From NCBI RefSeq assembly GCF_003667545.1, contig NZ_RCUV01000002.1, positions 155,277-219,276 of the forward strand: a DNA stretch of 64,000 bases, given 5' to 3'. The notes under the pieces are model-generated. The model did no database searches. It saw only the letters and a program-made list of their open reading frames with translations, and was not told the DNA's origin. This stretch comes from Mycetocola manganoxydans. GTDB lineage: Bacteria; Actinomycetota; Actinomycetes; Actinomycetales; Microbacteriaceae. How positions within the stretch are numbered: position 1 is the stretch's first letter; every line of letters begins with the position of its first letter. Both the position numbers and the translations under genes were made by a program. Positions 47,091 to 55,170 of the stretch are shown here, one piece after another.

Positions 47091-48521
47091 GGCGCGTTCA
47101 CTCTGAGGTTCTGGTGCACGGACACCCGTTCCGACGCGTGAACCGAGGCCCAGCGAGAGAACCGAGAGCACTGCGGCGAGCGCGAAGCATCCGGCGAACG
47201 GCCACGCACCACCGAGACCGAGAAGTGCGGCGAAGACGATACCGGTCGACGCGAGGGCGAGCGCGCCTCCCAGCGAGTCGGCGATCGACAGGGCCGAGCT
47301 GTTGAAGCCCTGGTCCCGCTCCGACGAGTACGACAGCGTCATGACGCTGAGCCGCGGATACATGAGCCCCATCCCCGCTCCCCCGAACAGCCAGCCTCCG
47401 ATGATGACGGCCGGGTGAAGCTCTGCTGCTGCGGTCGCGACGGCGAGCAGGATGGCGAGAAGCACGAGGGCCGTGCCGATGCGCATCGCGTTCACCGAGC
47501 TGAGTGAGCTCTCGAGCTTGCCCTGCAGCCATGATGCACCGGCCCAGGTCAGGGCGGCGCCGGTGAGTGCGAGGCCGGAGAGGGCGGCCGAGAAGTCGTA
47601 GCGTTCTGCGAGGAGATACGGGATGTAGACCTCAGCCCCGAAGAACGCCGCGGCGACGAGGCCGCGCAACAGGATGACGGTGGGAAGTCCGCGTGCGGCG
47701 CGAAGCGACCCAGGGGGCAGGAGCGGACGCACCGCGACGAGCGCGACGAGAATGGCGGCGACGGCGACGACACCGACGTAGGCGCCGTCGAGTCGCGCGG
47801 AGAGGTTGAGGCCGAGCACGGCGACGGCGGCGAGCACGGCCCACGCGATCTTGCCGTGGGCCCAGGCGGGCTTGCCTGCCACGTCGCCGTGGGAGCCGCC
47901 GCGGAGCATCCGCAGTGCCGGGACGACCATGAGCATCGCGATGAGTACGAGGCCGACGACCCCGAGGAACACCCAGTGCCAGCTCGTGAGTTCGGCGACG
48001 ACACCGGCGGCGAACGGGCCGACGAGCGACGGCACGACCCACGCAGCGGCGAACCCGGCGAAGATGCGGGCGTGCAGCGCTGGAGGGTAGATGCGCGCCA
48101 CGACGACGTAAAGCGCGACGTTCATCGCGCCTGACCCGAGCCCCTGCACCAGCCGGCCGATGAGGAACACCGTCATGTCGGTCGCGAGACCGCAGATGAA
48201 CAGGCCGAGGATGAACACGGCGACCGAGGTCAGCAGTGGCGCAACGGGGCCGTTGCGGTCGGACCAGTTGCCGGCGAACACCATGCCGATCACCCCGGTG
48301 GCGAGCGGTCCGGCGAAGGCGAGCGCGTAGAGCGCAGCACCGTCGAGGTCTGCGCTCACGAGCGGCATGATCGTCGTCACCGCAAGCGATTCGAACGCGG
48401 CAAGGAACACGAGAGCGCACGCCCCGATCGTCACCCACAGGTAGCGGGAGGAGAAGATCCCTGGCAGCGCGTCCGGTTCCCGGTTCACGGATGCCGCACC
48501 GGGAGGGGCGTCGGAAGTCAC
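47073..48521 (-). CDS. MFS transporter, drug-efflux type
   Basis: A 482-residue membrane protein with roughly 12-14 hydrophobic segments. ALVFLAAFESLAVTTIMPLVSADLDG matches the first helix of DHA-type exporters, GNWSDRNGP is a degraded motif A, and LIGRLVQGLGSGAMNVALYVVVARIYP is typical of helix 4. It may export a drug or metabolite. It starts with GTG (MTSDAPPG). Its stop lies 138 bases upstream of the LacI start on the same strand; no functional link is evident. Confidence 0.85.
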   Translation of the reverse strand: MTSDAPPGAASVNREPDALPGIFSSRYLWVTIGACALVFLAAFESLAVTTIMPLVSADLDGAALYALAFAGPLATGVIGMVFAGNWSDRNGPVAPLLTSVAVFILGLFICGLATDMTVFLIGRLVQGLGSGAMNVALYVVVARIYPPALHARIFAGFAAAWVVPSLVGPFAAGVVAELTSWHWVFLGVVGLVLIAMLMVVPALRMLRGGSHGDVAGKPAWAHGKIAWAVLAAVAVLGLNLSARLDGAYVGVVAVAAILVALVAVRPLLPPGSLRAARGLPTVILLRGLVAAAFFGAEVYIPYLLAERYDFSAALSGLALTGAALTWAGASWLQGKLESSLSSVNAMRIGTALVLLAILLAVATAAAELHPAVIIGGWLFGGAGMGLMYPRLSVMTLSYSSERDQGFNSSALSIADSLGGALALASTGIVFAALLGLGGAWPFAGCFALAAVLSVLSLGLGSRVGTGVRAPEPQSERADVTGV

Positions 48522-48571
48522 CCGTCGAGCTTATTCGCTTCTTCCTTCACCGCGCGCGGGCATTCTCGGCC

Positions 48572-48629
48572 TTCGAGGGACGCAAACCGCTGCCACACCG
48601 GCAGAACGGAGCAGTTTGCGTCCCTCGAA
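48572..48629. terminator. Hairpin between the SDR and MFS genes
   Basis: TTCGAGGGACGCAAAC and its complement form a perfect 16-base outer stem, with an inner CTGCC/GGCAG hairpin. It lies 11 bases after the SDR stop and 50 bases before the MFS start, both leftward. It probably ends the SDR transcript. Confidence 0.65.
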
Positions 48630-48640
48630 CGGTACTGGCG

Positions 48641-49507
48641 TCAGTTCGGAGAACCGCCGGAGACCACGAGCGTCGCGCCGCTCGTGTAGCTGGCGTCGGC
48701 GCTCGCGAAGTAGACGTATGCGCCGGCGATCTCGGCGGGCTGGCCAGGCCGACCATATGGGGTGTCGGATCCGAACCCGCTCAGGTCGTCGGCGCCGCTC
48801 GCCGAGTCCGGCTGGAGGTTGGTCCAGAACGGGCCAGGGAGAACCGCATTGACGCGGATGCCACGGGGCGCGAGCTGCTGCGCGAGCGCTTTCGTGAAGG
48901 TGACGATCGCACCCTTCGTCGCCGCGTAGTCGAGTTTGTCTGCCGATGGCTGATTGGCCTGGACACTGCTCGTCGTGATGATGCTGCCGCCCTCCGGAAG
49001 GTGCTCGAGGGCTGCTTTGGTGAGCCAGTAGAGCGAATACACGTTGGTGCGGAAGGTGAGGTCGAGCTGGTCGGTCTCGAGGTCGAGGATGTCCGGCACG
49101 TTGTTCTGGTAGCCGGCGACCATGACGAGAGTGTCGAGTCCGCCGAGTTTCTCCGCAGCGGTCGCGATGGCATCCGTGCATTCCTTCTCGTCGGAGATGT
49201 CGACCTTGAGCGACGCCGCGGTGACCCCGGACTTCTCGATCTCTGCGAGCGCTTCGGCGGCGCCCTCCTCGTCGCTGTGGAACGTGAAGACCACGTCCGC
49301 GCCTTCACGGGCGAACGCGAGCGCCGTCGCGCGGCCGAGGCCGGAGTTACCGCCGGTGACGAACGCCTTCCTGCCCTTCAGCCGGCCGTTGCCGCGGTAG
49401 GTTTCCTCGCCGTGATCCGGCTTCGGCGACATGACCGGCTCATCGCCGGAGTCGTCGGCTTCGAAGGGTGGACGCGGGTACTGGTCGAGTGGGTTCTGGA
49501 GGCTCAT
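48641..49507 (-). CDS. Short-chain dehydrogenase/reductase
   Basis: A 288-residue classical SDR with an N-terminal extension of ~45 residues (NPLDQYPRPPFEADDSGDEP) seen in the YhdF/YgdG general-stress group. The cofactor loop is TGGNSGLGRA (51-60), and catalytic residues are Ser181, Tyr194 and Lys198 (YAATK). FHSDEE after the second strand suggests NADP or NAD use is open. It likely reduces a small carbonyl or sugar alcohol. The frame remains open upstream through a non-coding gap and is trimmed to ATG at MSLQNPLDQY. Confidence 0.9.
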   Translation of the reverse strand: MSLQNPLDQYPRPPFEADDSGDEPVMSPKPDHGEETYRGNGRLKGRKAFVTGGNSGLGRATALAFAREGADVVFTFHSDEEGAAEALAEIEKSGVTAASLKVDISDEKECTDAIATAAEKLGGLDTLVMVAGYQNNVPDILDLETDQLDLTFRTNVYSLYWLTKAALEHLPEGGSIITTSSVQANQPSADKLDYAATKGAIVTFTKALAQQLAPRGIRVNAVLPGPFWTNLQPDSASGADDLSGFGSDTPYGRPGQPAEIAGAYVYFASADASYTSGATLVVSGGSPN

Positions 49508-49583
49508 CGCCCCAGTAGACACTCCAGATCGAGCCGGGTCCACCCCATGCGAAAACGCCGGGGCTGCTCTACGATTCGGTGCT

Positions 49584-50789
49584 TCAGCGCTTCTTGAGTG
49601 CCTTACCGATGGCGCGGTCGACATCACTGAGCAGGTCGTCGACGGATTCGAGCCCCACCGACAGCCTGATGACGTTCGCCGGAACGGCAAGCTCGGTCCC
49701 CGCGACCGACGCGTGGGTCATCTCGGCCGGGTAGTTCACGAGGGACTCGATGCCGCCGAGCGATTCCGCGAGCTGGAACACTCGCGTCGACTCCGCGAAC
49801 GCGCGCGCGACCTTTTCGCCGCCCGCGAAGGCGAGCGACAGCATCCCGCCGAATCGCGACATCTGCGTCGCCGCGAGCGAGTGCCCCGGGTGGGAATCGA
49901 GCCCGGGGTAGTACACGGTCTCGATCGCGGAGTGCTCGGAGAAATACTCGGCGATCGCCTGGGCGTTGTCGCTGTGACGCTGCATCCGCACGTCGAGGGT
50001 CTTGATGCCACGGCTGGTGAGGAACGCGTCCATCGGCGCCGAGACCGCCCCGGCGGCGAACTGCATGAAGCGGACCTTCTCGTGCATCTCGTCGTCGTTG
50101 AGCACGAGGGCGCCACCGATGACGTCGGAGTGTCCGCCGAGGTATTTGGTGGTCGAGTGCACAACGACGTCGGCGCCGAGCGCGAGCGGGTTCTGCAATG
50201 CGGGAGACGCGAAGGTGTTGTCCACGACGACGGTGAGCCCTGCGGCGTGACCGACCTCGGCGAGCTCGGCGATATCGGTGATCTTCATCAGCGGGTTCGA
50301 CGGGGTCTCGACCCAGAGCACGCGCGTGTTCTCGGTGATCGCCGACTGCACGGTGCGAAGGTTCGACATGTCGACCACACTGTGCGTGACGCCCCATGCT
50401 CCGAAGATGCGGGCGATGAGGCGGTAGGTTCCGCCGTACGCGTCGTTGCCGAGCACGATGTGGTCTCCCGGCTTGAGGATGCCTCGGAGCAGCGCGTCTT
50501 CAGCGGCGAGGCCTGACGCGAACGAGATTCCGTGCCTGCCGCCCTCGAGCGCCGCGAGCTGCTCCTCGAGCCCGTTACGGGTGGGGTTTCCGCCGCGGCC
50601 GTACTCGAAACCGTTCCGCAGGCCGCCGATGTGGGTCTGCACGAAGGTCGACGACTGGTAGATCGGCGGGATGACCGCCCCGGTCGTCGGATCGAAGTCC
50701 TGACCCGCGTGGATCGCGCGGGTCGCGAATCCGGAGGTCCTGCTCTTCTTGTTCTTCTTGTTCTTCTTGTCGTTCTGTGCGGAGCTCAT
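49584..50789 (-). CDS. metB: Cystathionine gamma-synthase/lyase
   Basis: A 401-residue PLP enzyme of the Cys/Met metabolism family. The PLP lysine is Lys215 in HSTTKYLGGHSD; YGRGGNPTRNGLEEQLAALEGG and ETPSNPLMKITDI are typical. It follows the cystathionine beta-synthase gene by 31 bases, so gamma-lyase activity (reverse transsulfuration) is as likely as synthase. The first ~18 residues (NDKKNKKNKKSR) are a Lys/Asn repeat encoded by repeated TTCTTCTTG units on the plus strand, unlike normal family N-termini. Confidence 0.92.
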   Translation of the reverse strand: MSSAQNDKKNKKNKKSRTSGFATRAIHAGQDFDPTTGAVIPPIYQSSTFVQTHIGGLRNGFEYGRGGNPTRNGLEEQLAALEGGRHGISFASGLAAEDALLRGILKPGDHIVLGNDAYGGTYRLIARIFGAWGVTHSVVDMSNLRTVQSAITENTRVLWVETPSNPLMKITDIAELAEVGHAAGLTVVVDNTFASPALQNPLALGADVVVHSTTKYLGGHSDVIGGALVLNDDEMHEKVRFMQFAAGAVSAPMDAFLTSRGIKTLDVRMQRHSDNAQAIAEYFSEHSAIETVYYPGLDSHPGHSLAATQMSRFGGMLSLAFAGGEKVARAFAESTRVFQLAESLGGIESLVNYPAEMTHASVAGTELAVPANVIRLSVGLESVDDLLSDVDRAIGKALKKR

Positions 50790-50820
50790 GGCGTATTCCT
50801 CGTCGTCGTCGTTCGCGGGT

Positions 50821-52188
50821 TCAGTCGCTGAGCGAGGTCAGCAGGTCCTGGCGGGTGAGCACGGCATCCGGCTTGCCGTCGCGAGTCACCATGAGGGCAT
50901 CGGATGCCGTCAGCGCGAGTCGCGCAGCGGCCAGTGAATCGCCGGATCCGATGATCGGCAACGGGGCCTGGGTGACGGTCGCGATGGCATCCGTCAGCTT
51001 CGCATCCCCGGTGAAGACGCTGTCGAGGAGGGAACTCTCCGAGACAGAACCGACGACCTCGCCCATGACGACGGGAGGTTCGGCGCTGAGGACGGGGAGT
51101 TGTGACACCCCGTGCTCTGCCATGATGCCGATCGCGTCGTGCAGGGTGTCGGAGGGGTGCACGTGCAGGAACGCGGGAAGGTCCCCGCCCTTGGCTCTGA
51201 TGACGTCTCCGACGGTCCGCTCACCGGCGGCGTGGTCGATGAACCCGTGCGAGCGCATCCACGAGTCGTTGAAGATCTTGGCGAGGTAACCGCGGCCCCC
51301 GTCCGGGAGCAGCACAACGACGACGTCGTCCTCACCGAGGCTCTCCGCCGCTTTGAGTGCTGCGACGACGGCCATGCCGCTCGATCCGCCGACGAGGAGG
51401 CCCTCTTCGAGCGCGAGCCGGCGGGTCATGGCGAAGGATTCGGCATCCGACACCGCGATGACCTCGTGAACGACACCCGGGTCGTATGCGCCTGGCCACA
51501 TGTCTTCGCCGACGCCCTCGACGAGGTACGGGCGGCCGGTGCCGCCGGAGTAGACGGAGCCCTCCGGGTCTGCACCGATGATGCGCACGGTTCCGTTCGA
51601 TGCTTCGCGGAGGAAGCGACCGGTTCCCGTGATGGTTCCCCCCGTTCCGACTCCGGCGACGAAGTGCGTGAGCTTGCCCTCGGTGTCGTTCCAGATCTCG
51701 GGGCCGGTTGTCTCGTAGTGGCTCAGCGGACCGTTCTGGTTGAAGTACTGGTTGGGCTTGAACGCGCCGGGAATCTCGGCGGCAAGCCGGTCGGAGACGC
51801 TGTAGTACGACTCGGGGGACTCGGGCGCGACAGACGTCGGCGTGACCACGACCTCGGCACCGTACGCGGTGAGCACGTTGCGCTTTTCCTCGCCGACCTT
51901 GTCCGGCACGACGAAGATGCAGCGGTATCCACGCTGCTGCGCGATGAGGGCGAGGCCGACGCCGGTGTTTCCGCTCGTCGGCTCGACGATGGTGCCGCCG
52001 GGCTTGAGCTCTCCGGACGCCTCGGCCGCGTCGAGAATGCGCGCCGCGATGCGGTCCTTCACGCTGCCGCCGGGGTTGAGGTACTCGACCTTCGCCAGCA
52101 CGGTGGCACGGATGCCGTCGGTCACTCGGTTGAGCCGGACCAGCGGGGTGTTTCCCACGAGGTCGACGATGCTCTCTGCGTACTTCAC
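50821..52188 (-). CDS. cbs: Cystathionine beta-synthase
   Basis: A 455-residue PLP enzyme that condenses serine and homocysteine. The PLP lysine is Lys44 in GGSVKDR; PTSGNTGVGLALIAQQRGY and VAGVGTGGTITGTGRFL bind the cofactor. The last ~130 residues carry two CBS domains (SDTLHDAIGIMAEHGVSQLPVLS and ALMVTRDGKPDAVLTRQDLL) for regulation. The GTG start (MKYAESIVDLVGNTPLVRL) is the usual family N-terminus; the longer frame is rejected. It forms an operon with metB. The 296 bases upstream show no riboswitch that I can recognise. Confidence 0.95.
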   Translation of the reverse strand: MKYAESIVDLVGNTPLVRLNRVTDGIRATVLAKVEYLNPGGSVKDRIAARILDAAEASGELKPGGTIVEPTSGNTGVGLALIAQQRGYRCIFVVPDKVGEEKRNVLTAYGAEVVVTPTSVAPESPESYYSVSDRLAAEIPGAFKPNQYFNQNGPLSHYETTGPEIWNDTEGKLTHFVAGVGTGGTITGTGRFLREASNGTVRIIGADPEGSVYSGGTGRPYLVEGVGEDMWPGAYDPGVVHEVIAVSDAESFAMTRRLALEEGLLVGGSSGMAVVAALKAAESLGEDDVVVVLLPDGGRGYLAKIFNDSWMRSHGFIDHAAGERTVGDVIRAKGGDLPAFLHVHPSDTLHDAIGIMAEHGVSQLPVLSAEPPVVMGEVVGSVSESSLLDSVFTGDAKLTDAIATVTQAPLPIIGSGDSLAAARLALTASDALMVTRDGKPDAVLTRQDLLTSLSD

Positions 52189-52484
52189 GTTCGTCCGTTC
52201 GGTGATGGGTTTTCGTTGCGGGTTCGCTTCCACGCGCAACCCGGTGCGGCTTGTGGCCGCCGATTCGAGCCTAGCCGCTGCCCCCGTTCTGTTACAGGGT
52301 GGGGCGTCTTGCGAGGTGAACATCCCGCGCCGGCCGGCCGACGGCATCCGCTTTAACATTGCCGTGCATCCGCTTCACCGCGTGCTCCCAGCAAACCCCA
52401 TTCCGGGCCCATAAACTGGAGACGCCCGGCCCCCATGCGCGCGCATGGACGAGAACCCGGGTTCCCACACCACGAGAGGCCACT

Positions 52485-53180
52485 GTGACCCCGCGAAGCG
52501 ATTCCCCCGGCAGCAAAAGCGGCAACCCTGCGAGGCAGCTGACCATCAAGGAGCAGCGGGCCGAACAGCGCGCCCAGAAGGTCGAAGCGTACAAGCGTGA
52601 GCAGGCGAAGAAGCGTCGCGCGAAGAAGATCGGCATCATCTCTGCCGTCGTCGCCGGTGTTGCGGTCGTTGCGCTGCTGGTCACGTCGCTGATCCTCACC
52701 CAGCCGAAGAACGCGTCGTACACCGCCGGTGGTTCTGGCGCCGAGATCGAGGGCGTCGAGACGTTCGAGAACACCAACAACCACGTCGAGACCGCTGTGG
52801 ACTACCCGCAGACTCCCCCCGCCGGTGGCGACCACAACCCGGCCTGGCTGAACTGTGGCGTCTACACCGAGGTGCAGCCGAACGAGAACGCTGTCCACTC
52901 CCTCGAGCACGGAGCGATCTGGGTCACCTACGACCCGTCGATCTCCGACGAGGAGCTCGACCTTCTGAAGACGAAGCTCCCCTCTACCTACGTGATCCTC
53001 TCTCCATTCGACGACCTTCCGGCTCCGATCGTGCTCTCCGGCTGGGACGTCCAGCTCCAGGTCGACGAGGCCTCTGACGAGCGTATCGGCGAGTTCTTCG
53101 AGGAGTACTGGAAGAGCGAGAACGTCCCAGAACCCGGCGCACTCTGCACCGGCGCCGTCGACGGCCCGGGCAAGGCGTAG
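52485..53180 (+). CDS. DUF3105 membrane-anchored protein
   Basis: A 231-residue protein with a Lys/Arg/Gln-rich cytoplasmic start (coiled-coil-like EQRAEQRAQKVEAYKREQAKKRRAKK), one membrane helix at ~51-70 and an outside DUF3105 domain. PPAGGDHNPAWLNCGVYTEVQPNENAVHSLEHGAIWVTYDP contains the conserved His and Cys of the family. Function is unknown. GAGAGG precedes the GTG. It is followed one base later by the DUF305 gene; the two families are often paired in actinobacteria. Confidence 0.87.
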   Translation: MTPRSDSPGSKSGNPARQLTIKEQRAEQRAQKVEAYKREQAKKRRAKKIGIISAVVAGVAVVALLVTSLILTQPKNASYTAGGSGAEIEGVETFENTNNHVETAVDYPQTPPAGGDHNPAWLNCGVYTEVQPNENAVHSLEHGAIWVTYDPSISDEELDLLKTKLPSTYVILSPFDDLPAPIVLSGWDVQLQVDEASDERIGEFFEEYWKSENVPEPGALCTGAVDGPGKA

Positions 53181-53181
53181 A

Positions 53182-53895
53182 TTGGCCGGCGTCGAGATCG
53201 AGACGGATGCCACGGCATCCGTCCCCGAGTCGGCTCGCGTTTCGAGGCGGCGGTCCCCGCTCGCACTCCTCGTGCTCGCCCTCGTCGCGATCGTTGTCGT
53301 CGGCATCGTCGCCTTCTCGGTCGGGCGGTTGTCGACGCTCGGTGATCCGACGCCCACGACCGGCAGCGCCGAGGCCGGTTTCGCGCGCGACATGCAGACG
53401 CACCACAATCAGGGCGTCGAACTGTCGATGATCATTCGTGATCTCACCGACGACCCCGACGTGCGTCTGCTCGCCTACGACATCGCGACCACGCAGGGTG
53501 CGCAGTCCGGCATGATGCAGGGCTGGCTCAGCGTCTGGGGTCTGCCCGCGCATTCCACCGAGCCGGAGATGACGTGGATGATGCGCCCGACGCTCGAGGG
53601 CGACGGGCACAACCACGGATCCGGTGAGAGCGCCCATGAGCCGGGCGAGCCGATGCCGGGGCTCGCGACGCAGGAACAGATCACGGAGCTGAAGAGCCTC
53701 ACCGGTGTTGCAGCCGAGCGGATGTTCCTCGAACTCATGATCGCGCACCACCAGGGTGCGATCGACATGGCGGAGGCGTTGCTCGACCGCAGCACGAACT
53801 CCACCGTCCGCACCTTTTCGATCGGCGTGGTGAAGAGCCAGGATTCCGAGATCGACCTGATGGAGTCGATGCTCGACGAGCGTCCGGCGCCCTAG
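53182..53895 (+). CDS. DUF305 membrane-anchored His/Met-rich protein
   Basis: A 237-residue protein with one membrane helix at ~27-48 and an outside DUF305 helical domain. The two family motifs are DMQTHHNQGVELSMII and LELMIAHHQGAIDMAEALLD, with an additional HNHGSGESAHEP loop. Many His and Met residues suggest metal binding, perhaps copper, but this is inference. The start is TTG one base after the DUF3105 stop, with only AAGG before it, so translation is probably coupled to DUF3105. Confidence 0.85.
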   Translation: MAGVEIETDATASVPESARVSRRRSPLALLVLALVAIVVVGIVAFSVGRLSTLGDPTPTTGSAEAGFARDMQTHHNQGVELSMIIRDLTDDPDVRLLAYDIATTQGAQSGMMQGWLSVWGLPAHSTEPEMTWMMRPTLEGDGHNHGSGESAHEPGEPMPGLATQEQITELKSLTGVAAERMFLELMIAHHQGAIDMAEALLDRSTNSTVRTFSIGVVKSQDSEIDLMESMLDERPAP

Positions 53896-53908
53896 TCGCG
53901 TACCCGCC

Positions 53909-54050
53909 GTTCGTCGGTCCCCAATGTCGGGTTTCTCACAAGAAACTGAACATTCGGGACCGATGAAGCTCCCCCTACGCATCTGATCCGCGTTCGTCGG
54001 TCCCGTATGTCCGATTCCCCGAAGCAAAGCGAGCATTCGGGACCGATGAA
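53909..54050. repeat. Two tandem hairpins of one repeat type
   Basis: Copies at 53909-53966 and 53992-54050 each begin GTTCGTCGGTCCC and end CATTCGGGACCGATGAA, so the arms pair over ~17 bases with few mismatches. The loops differ (TTTCTCACAAGAAA against TTCCCCGAAGCAAAG) but both form inner stems. They lie between the DUF305 and DUF559-like genes and could terminate the former. Confidence 0.8.
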
Positions 54051-54152
54051 CCCCGGCCCTCCGCGCTCAACGCTTTCTCCACATGACCGGTTTCTCTCCA
54101 CAGTTCTTGCCGGTGTCGCGGAGGTGGGAACGCACGGTGGAACGGTTGACGG

Positions 54153-55124
54153 ATGCTGTCTCCTCGCCCACTTCCATCGAACCTTCCGACTTCATTCACC
54201 TATCACGAAGCACGTCGGCACGGTGTGGGGCGATCACGCCTCCACAGCCCAGACCTCGAGCATCTGTTCCGAGGCGTATGGGCACGGGCCGCCGTGGATT
54301 CATCCGCTGCCGATTCAGATCCCGCGGAATTGATTCGCACCGAGGTGCGCCATCTGGCGCAGGCCTACTCGAACCGGATGCTACCCACGGAGTTCTTCAG
54401 TCACACCACAGCGGCTACTCTCTGGGGTGTGCCGTTGCCGCGCCTCGAAGATCGCCTTATCGATGTATCCGTGTTTCGGCCGAGACGCGCACCGAAAGGG
54501 GCGGGGGTCCGGGGGCACACGCTCGATCCGAACCTCGTCCACGTCACCACGCACCGCGGGCTCCGCCTCGCCACCCCCGCATCCACCTGGGCGAACCTCG
54601 GCCCGCTCCTCCACCCGTACGACCTCGTGGCCGCGGGCGACGCGATCGTCTGCCAGCGCACCTCGGCGGGCGGCAGCGGCGTCACCCAGCCGCCCATCGC
54701 CACGCTGGACCAGCTCCGCGCAGCAATCGACGCAGGGCGCCGCCCCGGGGTGGGCGCCCTCCGCGACGCGCTCGGTCGCATCCGCACCGGGTCGTGGTCT
54801 CGCCTCGAGACGTGGGTGCGCCTCATTCTCGTCGACGCGGGGCTACCCGAACCGGTGCTCAACTTCGACGCTTTCGCCGACGCGGGCAGCTTCCTCGGCT
54901 GTGTCGACCTCGCCTACCCGGACCTCAAGATCGCGATCGAATACGAGGGCGCGCACCACTGGCAGACGCCTGAGCAGATCCAGCGAGACATCGACCGGCT
55001 CGAGCGACTTGTCGAGAACGGATGGCGCATCGTGCGCCTCACCAAACGTCACGTCTTCTCCGACCCGGCCGAGGTGGTGCGCCGCGTGTCCGTCGCGCGG
55101 ACCCAGCGGGCGGCGCAGCGCTGA
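54153..55124 (+). CDS. AbiEi/DUF559-like protein with Vsr-type nuclease fold
   Basis: A 323-residue protein common in actinobacteria. The N-terminal half has an AbiEi-like winged-helix region (FTYHEARRHGVGRSRLHSPDLEHLFRGVWA), while residues ~215-310 resemble the DUF559/Vsr nuclease fold: LNFDAFADAGSFLGCVDLAYPDLKIAIEYEGAHHW gives Asp, then Glu-x-Glu, followed by QIQRDIDRLERLVENGWRIVRLTKRHVF. A PD-(D/E)xK-type metal site is therefore plausible. No antitoxin partner or restriction gene is adjacent. The role is unknown. Confidence 0.75.
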   Translation: MLSPRPLPSNLPTSFTYHEARRHGVGRSRLHSPDLEHLFRGVWARAAVDSSAADSDPAELIRTEVRHLAQAYSNRMLPTEFFSHTTAATLWGVPLPRLEDRLIDVSVFRPRRAPKGAGVRGHTLDPNLVHVTTHRGLRLATPASTWANLGPLLHPYDLVAAGDAIVCQRTSAGGSGVTQPPIATLDQLRAAIDAGRRPGVGALRDALGRIRTGSWSRLETWVRLILVDAGLPEPVLNFDAFADAGSFLGCVDLAYPDLKIAIEYEGAHHWQTPEQIQRDIDRLERLVENGWRIVRLTKRHVFSDPAEVVRRVSVARTQRAAQR

Positions 55125-55170
55125 CCACCGGCATCCGAAAACGATCGCTGAGACGGGTGCCACGCGGCCC

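Noticed and set aside
52189..52484. Possible SAM or other riboswitch before the cbs-metB operon
   Set aside because: I found no recognisable riboswitch core or terminator; the region is an ordinary divergent promoter gap.
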